DNA of 64,000 nt from SH-MAG3 sp036374995 (GTDB taxonomy: Bacteria > Gemmatimonadota > Gemmatimonadetes > Longimicrobiales > RSA9). The number at the start of each line of letters is the position of its first letter. The first letter of the stretch is position 1. The position numbers and the translations under genes are program-made. The DNA is taken from the NCBI GenBank assembly GCA_036374995.1, contig DASUSS010000143.1, forward strand, positions 24,972 to 88,971, read 5' to 3'. Of this stretch, positions 8,816 to 17,786 are shown piece after piece. Below the pieces are notes generated by a model, which had not been told where the DNA came from, did not search any database, and worked only from the letters and a program-made list of their open reading frames with translations.

Positions 8816-9694
8816 CTAGCGGTTCTTGAAGAAAACGGACGTCGTGAGCGGCACCGTCTGATGCGAGCCGTTGCTCTCCGGCCGCTCACTGATCGCGTCG
8901 AGCACGATCTCGATGCCCGTCACATCGCTCAGCGGTGACGGCACTGCGGTCTGCGCGCTCGGCGCATCGTTGACGTAGAAGCGGAACTTCGCCGTGGTGT
9001 CGAACGGCGCGACCAGCTCATCGTCCTGGTTCGTCCGGTGGATCCGGCGCCAGAGCGCCACGCGATTGCCCGGTACGTTCACCGATGGCTTGAACTCGTA
9101 CGTGATCAGCTGATACAGGAAGACCGGTGTTCCGGGCGGCAGCGATCCGATCGTGAGCGGGATCTGGATCGCATTGCCGGCGAATGCGCCCGTGCCGCCG
9201 GTCGTGTCCGGCACGATGCCGTTGCCGCCCGGGATCAGGCCGGAGGCGCTGCAGGTGCCGACGCCGCCCGCGACGGGGAAGGTCAGGCCGGAAACGTACG
9301 TGTAGTCCCCGGAAGCGCTGCGATACGCGAACCCGGAGTAACCGGAATCGGCCAGCACGGCCTGGTCGGTGGGCAGCATGGAGAGCGTGAGGCCATTGAG
9401 GACCGAGGCATCGCACACGACGCCGAACGCATAGGGCACGCGCAGCGTGATGCGCCGGTTCGTCGCCGATACGATGCCGCTGTCCTGCTCGATCATGCGC
9501 ATCTCCGACATCATGATGTTCATCGCGCCGCGCGAGACGGCGCGGGCCGCTCCGACCTTCTCCTGATGGTCGAAGAAGCGGGACTGCGAGACGAACATCC
9601 CGGTGACGGCCGCGCCGACCAGGGCGGTCAGCGTCAGCGCGATCATGACTTCAGCGAGCGTGAAGCCCGCACGGTTCTTCAGCATCCCATGCAT
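8816..9694 (-). CDS. PilW-type minor prepilin (cassette 1)
   Basis: The 292-residue prepilin has the leader-cleavage site NRAG/FTLAEV with Glu5, a hydrophobic helix (about 11-31), a coiled N-terminal segment and a large C-terminal domain. This is the PilW/GspJ-like arrangement. An internal ATG at 9685 (MLKNRAG) would give a more usual short leader; neither start has a good Shine-Dalgarno. It overlaps PilV by 16 bp (7 bp with the inner start). The PilX start lies 12 bp beyond its stop, and the PilX ribosome binding site overlaps this stop. Confidence 0.85.
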   Translation of the reverse strand: MHGMLKNRAGFTLAEVMIALTLTALVGAAVTGMFVSQSRFFDHQEKVGAARAVSRGAMNIMMSEMRMIEQDSGIVSATNRRITLRVPYAFGVVCDASVLNGLTLSMLPTDQAVLADSGYSGFAYRSASGDYTYVSGLTFPVAGGVGTCSASGLIPGGNGIVPDTTGGTGAFAGNAIQIPLTIGSLPPGTPVFLYQLITYEFKPSVNVPGNRVALWRRIHRTNQDDELVAPFDTTAKFRFYVNDAPSAQTAVPSPLSDVTGIEIVLDAISERPESNGSHQTVPLTTSVFFKNR

Positions 9695-10077
9695 AGCGGA
9701 TTACTCGACGGAGGTGCGCTGCGGACGATCTGCATGGTGGACGACGGCACGTTGTGCTGGAGCGGCGTCGTGACCACCTGAATGATCGTCGCGTTCGTGC
9801 CGGGAGTCAGGCTCACACAGCGCTCGAAGCGGCGATTCGTCACACCCACCGTGTCGCACGGCGGCGTTGCGGCGGCCGCAATGTTCGCGTACGGCAGCGT
9901 CGCGAACCGGTTGATCGTCTGAAGCGCCACGGCCTGCCGCGCCATCGCATTGTCCGCGACGATCGACTGCCGTGCCGTCGCGTACGTGAGGCCGGCCAGC
10001 ATGGTGACAATGATCGCCATGATCACCAGTGCTATGACGACTTCCACCATCGTGAATCCCTCGCGATTCGACTTCAT
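9679..10077 (-). CDS. PilV-type minor prepilin (cassette 1)
   Basis: The 132-residue prepilin has cleavage site NREG/FTMVEVVIAL with Glu5, then a hydrophobic helix and a small C-terminal domain containing two cysteines that could form a disulfide, plus a C-terminal CMGC. The size and position between a FimT/GspH-type and a PilW-type gene suggest a PilV/GspI-like minor pilin. The start overlaps the preceding stop as ATGA. Confidence 0.85.
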   Translation of the reverse strand: MKSNREGFTMVEVVIALVIMAIIVTMLAGLTYATARQSIVADNAMARQAVALQTINRFATLPYANIAAAATPPCDTVGVTNRRFERCVSLTPGTNATIIQVVTTPLQHNVPSSTMQIVRSAPPSSNPLCMGC

Positions 10078-10526
10078 GGCTCGCTCACCCTCACCAGTCC
10101 TGCACGCGTCATCCGGATCAGGCGCCTCTGGCTGGCCGCCCGCACCCAGACGCTGAGATCGTCGGCTGCCAGTCCGTTCGGGTAGACCAGCAGCGACGTG
10201 TCCGATACGGTCAGCCGGTCCACCGGATACTCGCCCGCCCCCCCGAAATGACGCTCGGCGTACACCGTTCCCGGGGTCGTGTAGTCCCGGATCCGGATCA
10301 CGCGGTTCACCGTGTCGATCGAGAGCCGCACCGGCATCCGCTGACGGCCCGCAAGGCTATGTGCCAGCTTCAGATCCGCCGCGATCACCGACGCCGCCCG
10401 CTGCGCCCGCGTCTCCGCCAGCGTCCCGCCAATCCGCATCACGGCGAACCCACCCACAATGCCCATCAGGATCAGCACGATGAGGAGCTCGGTGATCGTG
10501 AAGCCGTCGCGACTGCTTATCCACAT
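10074..10526 (-). CDS. FimT/GspH-type minor prepilin (cassette 1)
   Basis: The 150-residue prepilin has site SRDG/FTITELLIVLILMGIVGG with Glu5, followed by the GspH/FimT pattern (AASVIAADLKLAHSLAGRQRMPVRLSID). It is the first gene of cassette 1. A sigma-54-type -24/-12 element lies about 45 bp upstream (10571-10586), so the cassette may be co-regulated with the pilin. FimT-like proteins can bind DNA during uptake; nothing here shows that specifically. Confidence 0.87.
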   Translation of the reverse strand: MWISSRDGFTITELLIVLILMGIVGGFAVMRIGGTLAETRAQRAASVIAADLKLAHSLAGRQRMPVRLSIDTVNRVIRIRDYTTPGTVYAERHFGGAGEYPVDRLTVSDTSLLVYPNGLAADDLSVWVRAASQRRLIRMTRAGLVRVSEP

Positions 10527-10570
10527 TTTGTCCAGTTTTCACATCCTTCGAACGGGACGGCGCCGCAACG

Positions 10571-10586
10571 GGCGATTTCCGTGCCC
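10571..10586 (-). promoter_or_regulatory. sigma-54-type -24/-12 element upstream of minor-pilin cassette 1
   Basis: The minus strand reads GGGCACGGAAATCGCC. GG and GC are separated by exactly 10 nt, the -24 box matches TGGCACG at 6 of 7, and the -12 box is TCGC instead of TTGC. It lies about 45 bp before the FimT-type ATG, and two NtrC-family regulators are encoded nearby. Confidence 0.45.
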
Positions 10587-10712
10587 CCGAGAAATACCTG
10601 TAATGACAACAACTTACAAAAATTCGGGCGTGAAAGGAAAGAAAAAACTAGCGCCTGCCCGATAGCGAGTGTCGACTCCCGGAAGACCTGCCGACGACCG
10701 CTCGCCGCACCA

Positions 10713-11657
10713 TCAGAACACCGCCACCCAGGCCCGCGGACCCGCCGGGCGCGGCCGGTCCAGAGCGGCCGCGGCGACGGCGGCGCCGACGGCGCACGGG
10801 TCCCGTTGAACGGTGCCGTGGAGGGTGGCGCCGCCGACGGCGTGCACGGCCCCGTGTACGGCGGTGCCCGGGTCGAGGGTAACCGATCCGCGGACGATCA
10901 GGAGTCCGGTGAACACGGCACCACCGGTGAGGACCAGGTTGCCGCGGGCGATGATGAGACCCGTTGTGCTGCTCGTGATGATCGTGTCGGCGTGCGTGAC
11001 GAAGGCGGGTCGGGCGAGCGCGGCGATGCGATCGAAGCTTGCCGTCAGGTCGTGGCTCGTGAGGAGGCCGGCGGGAGCATCGAGCAGCGCGCCGGCGGCG
11101 ATCGTGATGTCGTGGAGCTGCCGGGCGCGGATCGAATGGACCGCGACTCCGGCGGGGCAGGCCGGGTTGGCCGTTGCGGAAACGACGGCGGTGGGGGCGA
11201 CGAGCACGGGGCCGGCAGCGGAGAGTGGGGAGGCCGCGGGGTCGAGGCCGGGCGGCAGCGGGGGCGGGTGAACGAGCAGTCGGGCGGCCGCACGGCCGAC
11301 CCGGGGCGCCGGCTCGCGCGCGACGGCGTCGATCATGAAGAGGTGGTCGGAGAGGCGCTCGATCTCGACGTGGGTGTGCGGCGCGGCCGCGCCGGCGACG
11401 ACGATCCGCCGCGAGAGTGCCGGGGTCATCGAGTCGAGGAGCGCGGACCATTGGCCGAGAGCGCGGCGCGCGGCGCTCTCGGCTTCCAGGCGCAAACCGA
11501 GCGCGATGGCGCGGTTCGAACCGATGCGATGTTCCTGCAGCGACAGGTGCAGGGATCCGAGCACGATGCAGTCGATCACGACGAGCAGGAGCAGGGCCAT
11601 GACGAGCGCGATGCCGGCCCTGCGGCCGTTCAACACAGCGTGCAGTCGACGCGGCAT
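10713..11657 (-). CDS. PilX-type protein of minor-pilin cassette 2
   Basis: The 314 residues have an N-terminal helix RRAGIALVMALLLLVVIDC in which Phe1 and Glu5 are both replaced (Ile, Met), as PilX-class proteins allow. The exported part ends in beta repeats of the type ARGNLVLTGGAVFTGLLIVRGSV, resembling the end of the cassette 1 PilX. The start at ATG 11657 overlaps the PilW stop by one base (TGATG); a longer upstream frame of 85 codons is non-pilin sequence and was discarded. It is very Ala/Arg/Pro-rich. Confidence 0.7.
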   Translation of the reverse strand: MPRRLHAVLNGRRAGIALVMALLLLVVIDCIVLGSLHLSLQEHRIGSNRAIALGLRLEAESAARRALGQWSALLDSMTPALSRRIVVAGAAAPHTHVEIERLSDHLFMIDAVAREPAPRVGRAAARLLVHPPPLPPGLDPAASPLSAAGPVLVAPTAVVSATANPACPAGVAVHSIRARQLHDITIAAGALLDAPAGLLTSHDLTASFDRIAALARPAFVTHADTIITSSTTGLIIARGNLVLTGGAVFTGLLIVRGSVTLDPGTAVHGAVHAVGGATLHGTVQRDPCAVGAAVAAAALDRPRPAGPRAWVAVF

Positions 11658-12376
11658 CACGGCTGGTGCGGCACGGGGGTGAAGCCGGCCGCGTGCGAGG
11701 CGGCGAAGCCGCCGGCGCTGAGGTCGAACCGGATCGCGCGGTGGGTGACGCCGGTGAAACGGGAACCGGGGTGCGACAGCGCCTGCGGGGTGAGCGGCTG
11801 CCGGCCACCGGCGCCGATGCGATAGCGTAACGCGCCCGCGCTCAGATGATAGGAGCCGGACTCGAACAGCAGCAGGACGGAGCCGGGCGCGGCACTGCCC
11901 GCGAGGCGCCACTCGAGCACGAGCTCACCGGGCCGGGCGGCGCACCGACCGGCGGCCGGCTGCGAGTCCAGCAGGATGACCGGCGTGCTGGCGGGCGGCG
12001 TGAGCACGAGGACGGAGTCCTTGGACGGATCGGGCAAGCGGTCGCCCCCGTAGCGAACCAGGATTCCGGCGGCAGTGGTGCCGCACGGAAGCGCAGTGCC
12101 ACGGAACGCACGAATCGCGACGGAGTCCGGCGCTGCGGCCGTCACGTCCGCATCCGTCATCCGGCGCACTTCGCCGGACAGCACCGCGACCGCCGTACGT
12201 TCCGTGTCCGTCGCCACCGCGCGCTCGGCAGTGACGCGCGCAAGGCGCATCAGCGCCACACCGGCGCCGACGATGATCGAGAGGACGAGGGCGGTGAGCG
12301 TCAGAGCCGCCAGCATCTCGACGAGCGTTACACCAGCCCGCACGGCGATCGGTGAGATGCGGGCATCAGCGCACAT
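11657..12376 (-). CDS. PilW-type minor prepilin (cassette 2)
   Basis: The 239 residues start at ATG 12376 (MCADARISP), with prepilin site VRAG/VTLVEM. Val replaces Phe1 and Glu5 is kept. A long hydrophobic helix is followed by an exported domain. The start lies inside the end of the PilV-type gene (11-bp overlap), which favours it over an in-frame start 62 codons upstream that has no prepilin character. The order matches the cassette 1 PilW. Confidence 0.78.
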   Translation of the reverse strand: MCADARISPIAVRAGVTLVEMLAALTLTALVLSIIVGAGVALMRLARVTAERAVATDTERTAVAVLSGEVRRMTDADVTAAAPDSVAIRAFRGTALPCGTTAAGILVRYGGDRLPDPSKDSVLVLTPPASTPVILLDSQPAAGRCAARPGELVLEWRLAGSAAPGSVLLLFESGSYHLSAGALRYRIGAGGRQPLTPQALSHPGSRFTGVTHRAIRFDLSAGGFAASHAAGFTPVPHQP

Positions 12377-12704
12377 GGTGCAACGCGCTGAACGCGAGGG
12401 TGCGGGTCCGCGGACCATCCGGCACATCGAGAAGGAGATCGATGTGCGTGCCGACCGAATCGTCGCGGATCGTCCAGCGGAGCACGGCACGCGGGTCCGA
12501 TCGCGTTCCGGATACGGGCGCCGGCTCGCGCAGCAGGGAGTCGAGGACGAGCGCAGCCGCATCCGTGCCGCGCTCCACTGCGGCCGCGGCGAGGAAAGAG
12601 CGGTGCGCGACTGCGGCCGCGCCGGCGAGGCCGAGGAGCGTGACCGCGAGGATCGTCAGCGCAACGATCAGCTCGACGAGGCTGAAGCCCGCGCGCCCGA
12701 TCAT
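12366..12704 (-). CDS. PilV-type minor prepilin (cassette 2)
   Basis: The 112-residue prepilin has site GRAG/FSLVELIVALTILAVTLLG with Glu5 and a short leader, MIGRAG. The start at ATG 12704 overlaps the preceding stop as ATGA, which settles it against a much longer open frame reading back through 13634. The C-terminal half is a small domain, WTIRDDSVGTHIDLLLDV. It is the counterpart of the cassette 1 PilV gene. Confidence 0.8.
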   Translation of the reverse strand: MIGRAGFSLVELIVALTILAVTLLGLAGAAAVAHRSFLAAAAVERGTDAAALVLDSLLREPAPVSGTRSDPRAVLRWTIRDDSVGTHIDLLLDVPDGPRTRTLAFSALHHVR

Positions 12705-13132
12705 GACTGACGCACCCGTCCATACGCGGACACCGTCAGCGTCCCCGTCACGCGTCCGCTGCGCACGCGCAGCACGGCGTTCGTCATGCGGCCGATCCCG
12801 AGGCCATCGTACCGGAGCGATAGTCGCGGTGACTGCGCGGTCAGCGAGACGCCGTGACGCGAGCCCGGGTGCTGGACATCGCCAATGCGCACGCCCGCCG
12901 GCGCTTCCACCCAGGCAGAGCCCGCACTCACATCGATGACGAGCGTCGCGCCGCCGGTCAGGATTGCGGTCGAGCGCGCGACCGCAGCGAGCGAGACGAT
13001 CTCCGCGCGTGCGGCCCGCACCGCCAGGACGTCGCGCGCATGGCCGAGCGGAGGCGCGGCGAGGCCGGCAAGGATGCCAGCGATCGAGAGGGCGAGAAGG
13101 AGCTCGATCAGGGAGTGGCCGTCGGGGTTCAT
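12701..13132 (-). CDS. FimT/GspH-type minor prepilin (cassette 2)
   Basis: The 143 residues start at ATG 13132 (MNPDG/HSLIELLLALSIAGILAG). The +1 residue is His instead of Phe, and Glu5 is present. The GspH/FimT pattern (VRAARAEIVSLAAVARSTAILTGGATLVID) follows. It is the first gene of the second cassette. A tandem 13-bp repeat (13198-13287) lies just upstream, where the promoter should be. Confidence 0.8.
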   Translation of the reverse strand: MNPDGHSLIELLLALSIAGILAGLAAPPLGHARDVLAVRAARAEIVSLAAVARSTAILTGGATLVIDVSAGSAWVEAPAGVRIGDVQHPGSRHGVSLTAQSPRLSLRYDGLGIGRMTNAVLRVRSGRVTGTLTVSAYGRVRQS

Positions 13133-13197
13133 GAGCGGAAGATGGGGGGGTGGGCGGGGCGGTTCCATGGCGGGATGGGGCTGGTTTCGGTGAGGCA

Positions 13198-13287
13198 ACT
13201 GCGGGTGATGAACTGCGGGTGATGACTGCGGGTGATGACTGCGGGTGATGACTGCGGGTGATGACTGCGGGTGAAACTGCGGGTGCC
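13198..13287. repeat. seven tandem copies of a 13-bp unit
   Basis: The unit ACTGCGGGTGATG starts at 13198, 13212, 13225, 13238, 13251, 13264 and 13276. Copies 2-5 are exact, the first has one extra base and the last two diverge at the 3' end. It fills the region 66-155 bp upstream of minor-pilin cassette 2. Confidence 0.95.
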
Positions 13288-13369
13288 GACTCGCGGCTCG
13301 CGTGGGCGCGGCGCTCGTGCGACGCGTGCCGCGCGGCGGGTGCTCGATGGTCGGGTGGTGTCGCGGGGC

Positions 13370-13768
13370 TCACACCTCGGCGGGGGGAGTGGCGCCCATC
13401 ACCTGCCGCACCTCGATCGGCATGTTCAGCGGAACACCGCCGGGGCCGGGGGCGGCCGAGGCCTTCGCCGCGATCTCGTAGGCGCGCTGCGGCGTGTTGA
13501 CGTCGACGATCCAGTACCCGGGCAGGAACTCCTTCGCCTCCGGGAACGGCCCGTCCGTCACCGGCTCGCCGTTCTTGCCCGCCCGCACCAGCTTCGCCTG
13601 GCCCGGCGGGGTCAATGCATGGACGTCCACCCACTCACCTGCTTCCTTGATCTCGCGGTTGAGGCGATCCAGGTGCTCCATGTGCGCCTGGAAGTCCTCC
13701 GGGGACCAGCGGAAGATCTCGTAGTCCCCCGTTCCATGCGGCACGTGCATCATCAGCAGATACTTCAT
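13370..13768 (-). CDS. YCII-related DGPF-domain protein
   Basis: The 132-residue cytoplasmic protein of the YciI-like/DGPF family begins MKYLLMMHVPHG and carries the family motif VTDGPFPEAKEFLPGYWIVDV. Family members are often encoded next to ECF sigma factors, but none is seen here; the molecular activity is unknown. The start at ATG 13768 has AGGGGA upstream. An open frame continues 86 codons further but lacks family similarity. It is a single gene lying between the minor-pilin cassettes and a two-component pair. Confidence 0.85.
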   Translation of the reverse strand: MKYLLMMHVPHGTGDYEIFRWSPEDFQAHMEHLDRLNREIKEAGEWVDVHALTPPGQAKLVRAGKNGEPVTDGPFPEAKEFLPGYWIVDVNTPQRAYEIAAKASAAPGPGGVPLNMPIEVRQVMGATPPAEV

Positions 13769-14117
13769 GATTGTTCCCCTTTCGGTGGGCGTGATCGGCG
13801 GTTGCGATGGAGCCGTTGACCGGCGCTTGCATGCCATAGTCGGAGCCGGCGGCGCGTGCTCTACATCGCCCGCCGGAGCCCCTGACCTTCGCACGCGGGA
13901 GCGGCGCGTCGAGACACGGGTCAGACACGCTCGGTCCGGGATCCGCGGTCGGCCGCGCGGGCGCGGTTTCGCCGACGGAGAGCCGGCTCGACGATCTCTC
14001 GCGGCCCATCCGAGCGGAGCAGCCATGCTCCGCTTCGCCGCGAGCGCGGTTCTGTCAGACGCTCTTTCGACCTGGGATCTGCGGAGCCGCGGAGCTGGAG
14101 CTCCGCGGCGCTTTGTG
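13769..14117. other. 349-bp intergenic region, hairpin only
   Basis: No convincing gene or promoter is seen. It contains the 14086-14109 inverted repeat described separately. Short open frames here have no recognisable content. Confidence 0.5.
14086..14109 (-). terminator. perfect 11-bp hairpin after the NtrC-type regulator gene
   Basis: GCCGCGGAGCT (14086-14096) pairs perfectly with 14099-14109, leaving a 2-nt gap. It starts 9 bp after the regulator stop. No U-tract follows on the minus strand, so this is a transcript-end structure rather than a textbook terminator. Confidence 0.4.
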
Positions 14118-15472
<1,355 letters not shown>

Positions 15473-15476
<4 letters not shown>

Positions 15477-16720
15477 GTTGCCATCACCTCGGCCGCAGCG
15501 GCCGGCAGCAGCACACGGAATACGGCACCGCCTTCGGCGGCGTTGTCTGCGTGAATGACACCACCCATGCCCTCGACGAGACGCGCACAGACGGCGAGAC
15601 CGAGGCCGGTTCCCTTCCCCGGCTCCTTGGTCGTGACGAACGGCTCGAATATCTGGTCGATCAGCTCCGGCGGCAGACCGGGCCCGTTGTCGCGCACCGT
15701 CAGCTCGATGATCTCACCCGTTCCCGACTCGGGGTCACCGGCGGGCCAGCGCGGCGTGGACGCGAGGCGCCGACGGTGCGAGTAATCGACGCCGGGCGGG
15801 TCGCCGCGCCGGCGTGCCGGCGTGTAGGGCGGCGCCGCCTGCGCGGGCCGGCGCAGCGTCGTCACCTCGATGAACGGATCCGGCGTGTCCTCCAGCGCAT
15901 GGGCCGCGTTCATCAGCAGGTTCACGAGGACCTGCTGCAGCTGGTACGGATCGCCGCGCACGATCAGCGCACTGTCCGTCAGCGCACAGGTGAGCTGGAG
16001 CTGCGTGAAATGCCCCTGTGTGCGCACCAGCTCGACGGTGTCGCGCAGAACCTGGTTCACATCGGTCGGCTGCGCCACGGCCTCGCGCGGCCTGGCGAAG
16101 TCGAGCAGACCGCGCACGATGCGATCGATCCGCTGCGCCTCGCGCTCCGCCGCCTGGATCAGCTCCAGCCGCGGCCCCGTCTCGTGCCTGCCCAGCAGCG
16201 AGAGATAGCCGAGAATCGCGCCCAGTGGATTGCCGACCTCGTGGGCAATGCCCGCTCCGAGCCGGCCGACCGACGCCATCTTCTCGGCGTGGATCATCGC
16301 GTCGCGCGCTTCCGTGAGCAGCCGATTCGTTTCGTTCAGCGAGCGGATGTTCTCCGCCAGCTTCTGCTGATCCGCGATCAGCCGCTCCGCCATCTGATTG
16401 ACTGCCGCGGAGACGCGCGCCAGCTCCTGCGTCGCGCCCGCCTCGATGCGCGTCGCCAGCTCCCCGCCCGAGATCGCCTCCACACCGCCGACCAGCCCGG
16501 CGAGCGGGTCCAGCACGCGGCGCCGCAGCAGGTACGCACCGAACCAGGAGAACAGCGCGACATCGAGTATGAGCAGCAGCGCGACGTACAGTGCGGCGTA
16601 GCTCGGCGTCAGCCGCGGCACGAGCAGCACGACACCGACAATGGCAACGAACAACGCGCCCGCAAAGACAACAGCGAACGCTCCGATCAGCTCCCGCCGC
16701 AACGTGGGAAGATCAGCCAT
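15473..16720 (-). CDS. sensor histidine kinase of the NtrB/AtoS type
   Basis: The 415 residues comprise two membrane helices (about 12-34 and 42-66), a HAMP domain (about 65-120), a HisKA domain with phospho-acceptor His160 (GAGIAHEVGNPLGAI) and a HATPase domain with N-box LMNAAHAL and G-boxes DNGPGLP and GKGTGLGL. There is almost no periplasmic sensor. An Arg/Pro-rich insert of about 45 residues sits between the N- and G1-boxes. A possible promoter with a CATAAT -10 lies so close that the mRNA may be nearly leaderless. Confidence 0.92.
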
Positions 16721-16731
16721 TCGCCGGAAAG

Positions 16732-16758
16732 ATTATGGGGGAGTGCTGCCTACTGCAA
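16732..16758 (-). promoter_or_regulatory. possible promoter of the kinase/regulator pair, near-leaderless
   Basis: The minus strand reads TTGCAG (16758-16753), a short 15-bp spacer and CATAAT (16737-16732), only 11 bp before the ATG at 16720. Initiation would fall 3-5 nt before the start codon. The pair could also be read from the pilin genes upstream, since no strong terminator intervenes. Confidence 0.35.
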
Positions 16759-16780
16759 CGGTGATGTGGAGGCAGTATCC

Positions 16781-17188
16781 TCACAGACCCGTGCACGCGA
16801 CCACGCCGTGCGTCGTTGCCGGCGGCGCGTCCGAGAGCAGTGCGCCATTCACTGCGAGCCCGCACTGCACTCCCGGCGGCAGTGATACGTGAGTCGTTAT
16901 CCCGGCCCAGCCATCCGCCTGACCGTAGTTGATCGTCAGCACCACGCCCGGGCTCGGGTGGAAATCCGTGAGCGCGGCAGCCGACGACGCGTACGTGCTG
17001 TGAGCCGAGAAATACAGCTCCTGCTGCGTGGCCGCGGTCTTGAGGTCCGACTGCATCGAAGCCCCGAGCCCGCGATCCTTGACGTTCCAGAAGAGCGACA
17101 CGGCGATCATTGCGAGAATACCGATGATGACAATCACGATCATCAGCTCAATGAGCGTGAAGCCTTCCCGCCTCGGAAGAACTCGCAT
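16781..17188 (-). CDS. type IV pilin (second of tandem pair)
   Basis: The 135-residue prepilin has site RREG/FTLIELMIVIVIIGILAMIAV with Glu5, then a pilin globular domain with two cysteines, one in QCGLAV and one in the C-terminal GVVACTGL, the typical D-region pair. The helix lacks the Pro22 of the neighbouring pilin (AVSLFW replaces AIPKF). It lies 68 bp after the first pilin, with a hairpin between them. It is about half-similar to that pilin (ATHAALN/THVSL, QCGI/QCGL, GVVGCTG/GVVACTG), so it probably arose by duplication. Confidence 0.93.
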   Translation of the reverse strand: MRVLPRREGFTLIELMIVIVIIGILAMIAVSLFWNVKDRGLGASMQSDLKTAATQQELYFSAHSTYASSAAALTDFHPSPGVVLTINYGQADGWAGITTHVSLPPGVQCGLAVNGALLSDAPPATTHGVVACTGL

Positions 17189-17211
17189 AATCGCCAGGAT
17201 AGTTGAAGTGA

Positions 17212-17241
17212 GAGGGCGGCGGCGACCAGCCGCCGCCCCTC
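17212..17241 (-). terminator. strong hairpin between the tandem pilin genes
   Basis: GGGCGGCGGC/GCCGCCGCCC forms a 10-bp GC stem with a 5-nt loop (17214-17223 with 17229-17238), 16 bp past the first pilin stop. It is followed on the minus strand by TCTCACTTCAAC, a poor U-tract. It may act as a leaky terminator or a 3'-stability element so that the first pilin is made in excess. Confidence 0.5.
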
Positions 17242-17256
17242 AGGTGTACAGCCGGG

Positions 17257-17667
17257 TTACTCGCCCGTGCAGCCGACCACACCGGACGTCGGCAGCGACA
17301 GAGGCGGAGTACCAACAGTGCCGATGAAGATACCGCACTGCTGGGTGGTCGAGTTCAGCGCCGCGTGCGTCGCGGTCGCCGCCCAGCCCAGGTTGCTCGC
17401 AGTCGTGACCTGAACGCTCACGCCCTGCGACATGGTGAACTCGGGCAGCAGACCCACGCTTCCGGCGTAGTTGTAGCTGCTCGACGGGCTGGAGTAATAG
17501 ATCTCCTGCTGGTTGTTCAGGTTGCGGAGATCGGACATCATGGCCTTGAAGTAGGCCTTTTCACGCGTCTTGCCGAACTTCGGAATCGCGATCGCGGCCA
17601 GAATGCCGATGATCACGATCACGATCAGAAGCTCGATCAGCGTGAAGCCTGCACGTCTCTTCTGCAT
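17257..17667 (-). CDS. pilA: type IV major pilin candidate
   Basis: The 136-residue prepilin has site RRAG/FTLIELLIVIVIIGILAAIAIPKF, the classical class IVa N-terminus with Glu5 and Pro22. The C-terminal domain has paired cysteines (QCGIFIG, GVVGCTGE). The start at ATG 17667 has AAGGAG about 7 nt upstream; an 80-codon in-frame extension upstream is not pilin-like. A sigma-54-type element at 17733-17747, a good ribosome binding site and a following hairpin suggest strong, PilR-type-regulated expression, as expected of the major subunit. It follows the glycosyltransferase operon. Confidence 0.93.
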   Translation of the reverse strand: MQKRRAGFTLIELLIVIVIIGILAAIAIPKFGKTREKAYFKAMMSDLRNLNNQQEIYYSSPSSSYNYAGSVGLLPEFTMSQGVSVQVTTASNLGWAATATHAALNSTTQQCGIFIGTVGTPPLSLPTSGVVGCTGE

Positions 17668-17732
17668 GCGGCGCTCCTTGGAAAGTGTACGGTAGACAAC
17701 GGACCGACCTGGCAGGGTCGCAGCGCCGAGGG

Positions 17733-17747
17733 GCAAGAGGTGTTCCA
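17733..17747 (-). promoter_or_regulatory. sigma-54-type -24/-12 element upstream of pilA
   Basis: The minus strand reads TGGAACACCTCTTGC, with GG and GC exactly 10 nt apart. TGG and TTGC match consensus fully; the inner -24 bases are AACA versus CACG. Initiation would be near 17722, leaving a leader of about 55 nt. Major pilin genes are classically controlled by sigma-54 with PilS/PilR, and both partners are encoded upstream. Confidence 0.5.
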
Positions 17748-17786
17748 GCGTCCGGCCGATATCCAAACGTGTTGTGCCCCAACGTT

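Noticed and set aside
10587..10650. AT-rich island with a T-run between the minor-pilin cassettes as a terminator
   Set aside because: The TTTTTTCTTTCC run on the minus strand is not preceded by a convincing hairpin.
13198..13287. Short repeats as a CRISPR array
   Set aside because: The 13-bp units are directly abutting with no spacers and there are no cas genes.
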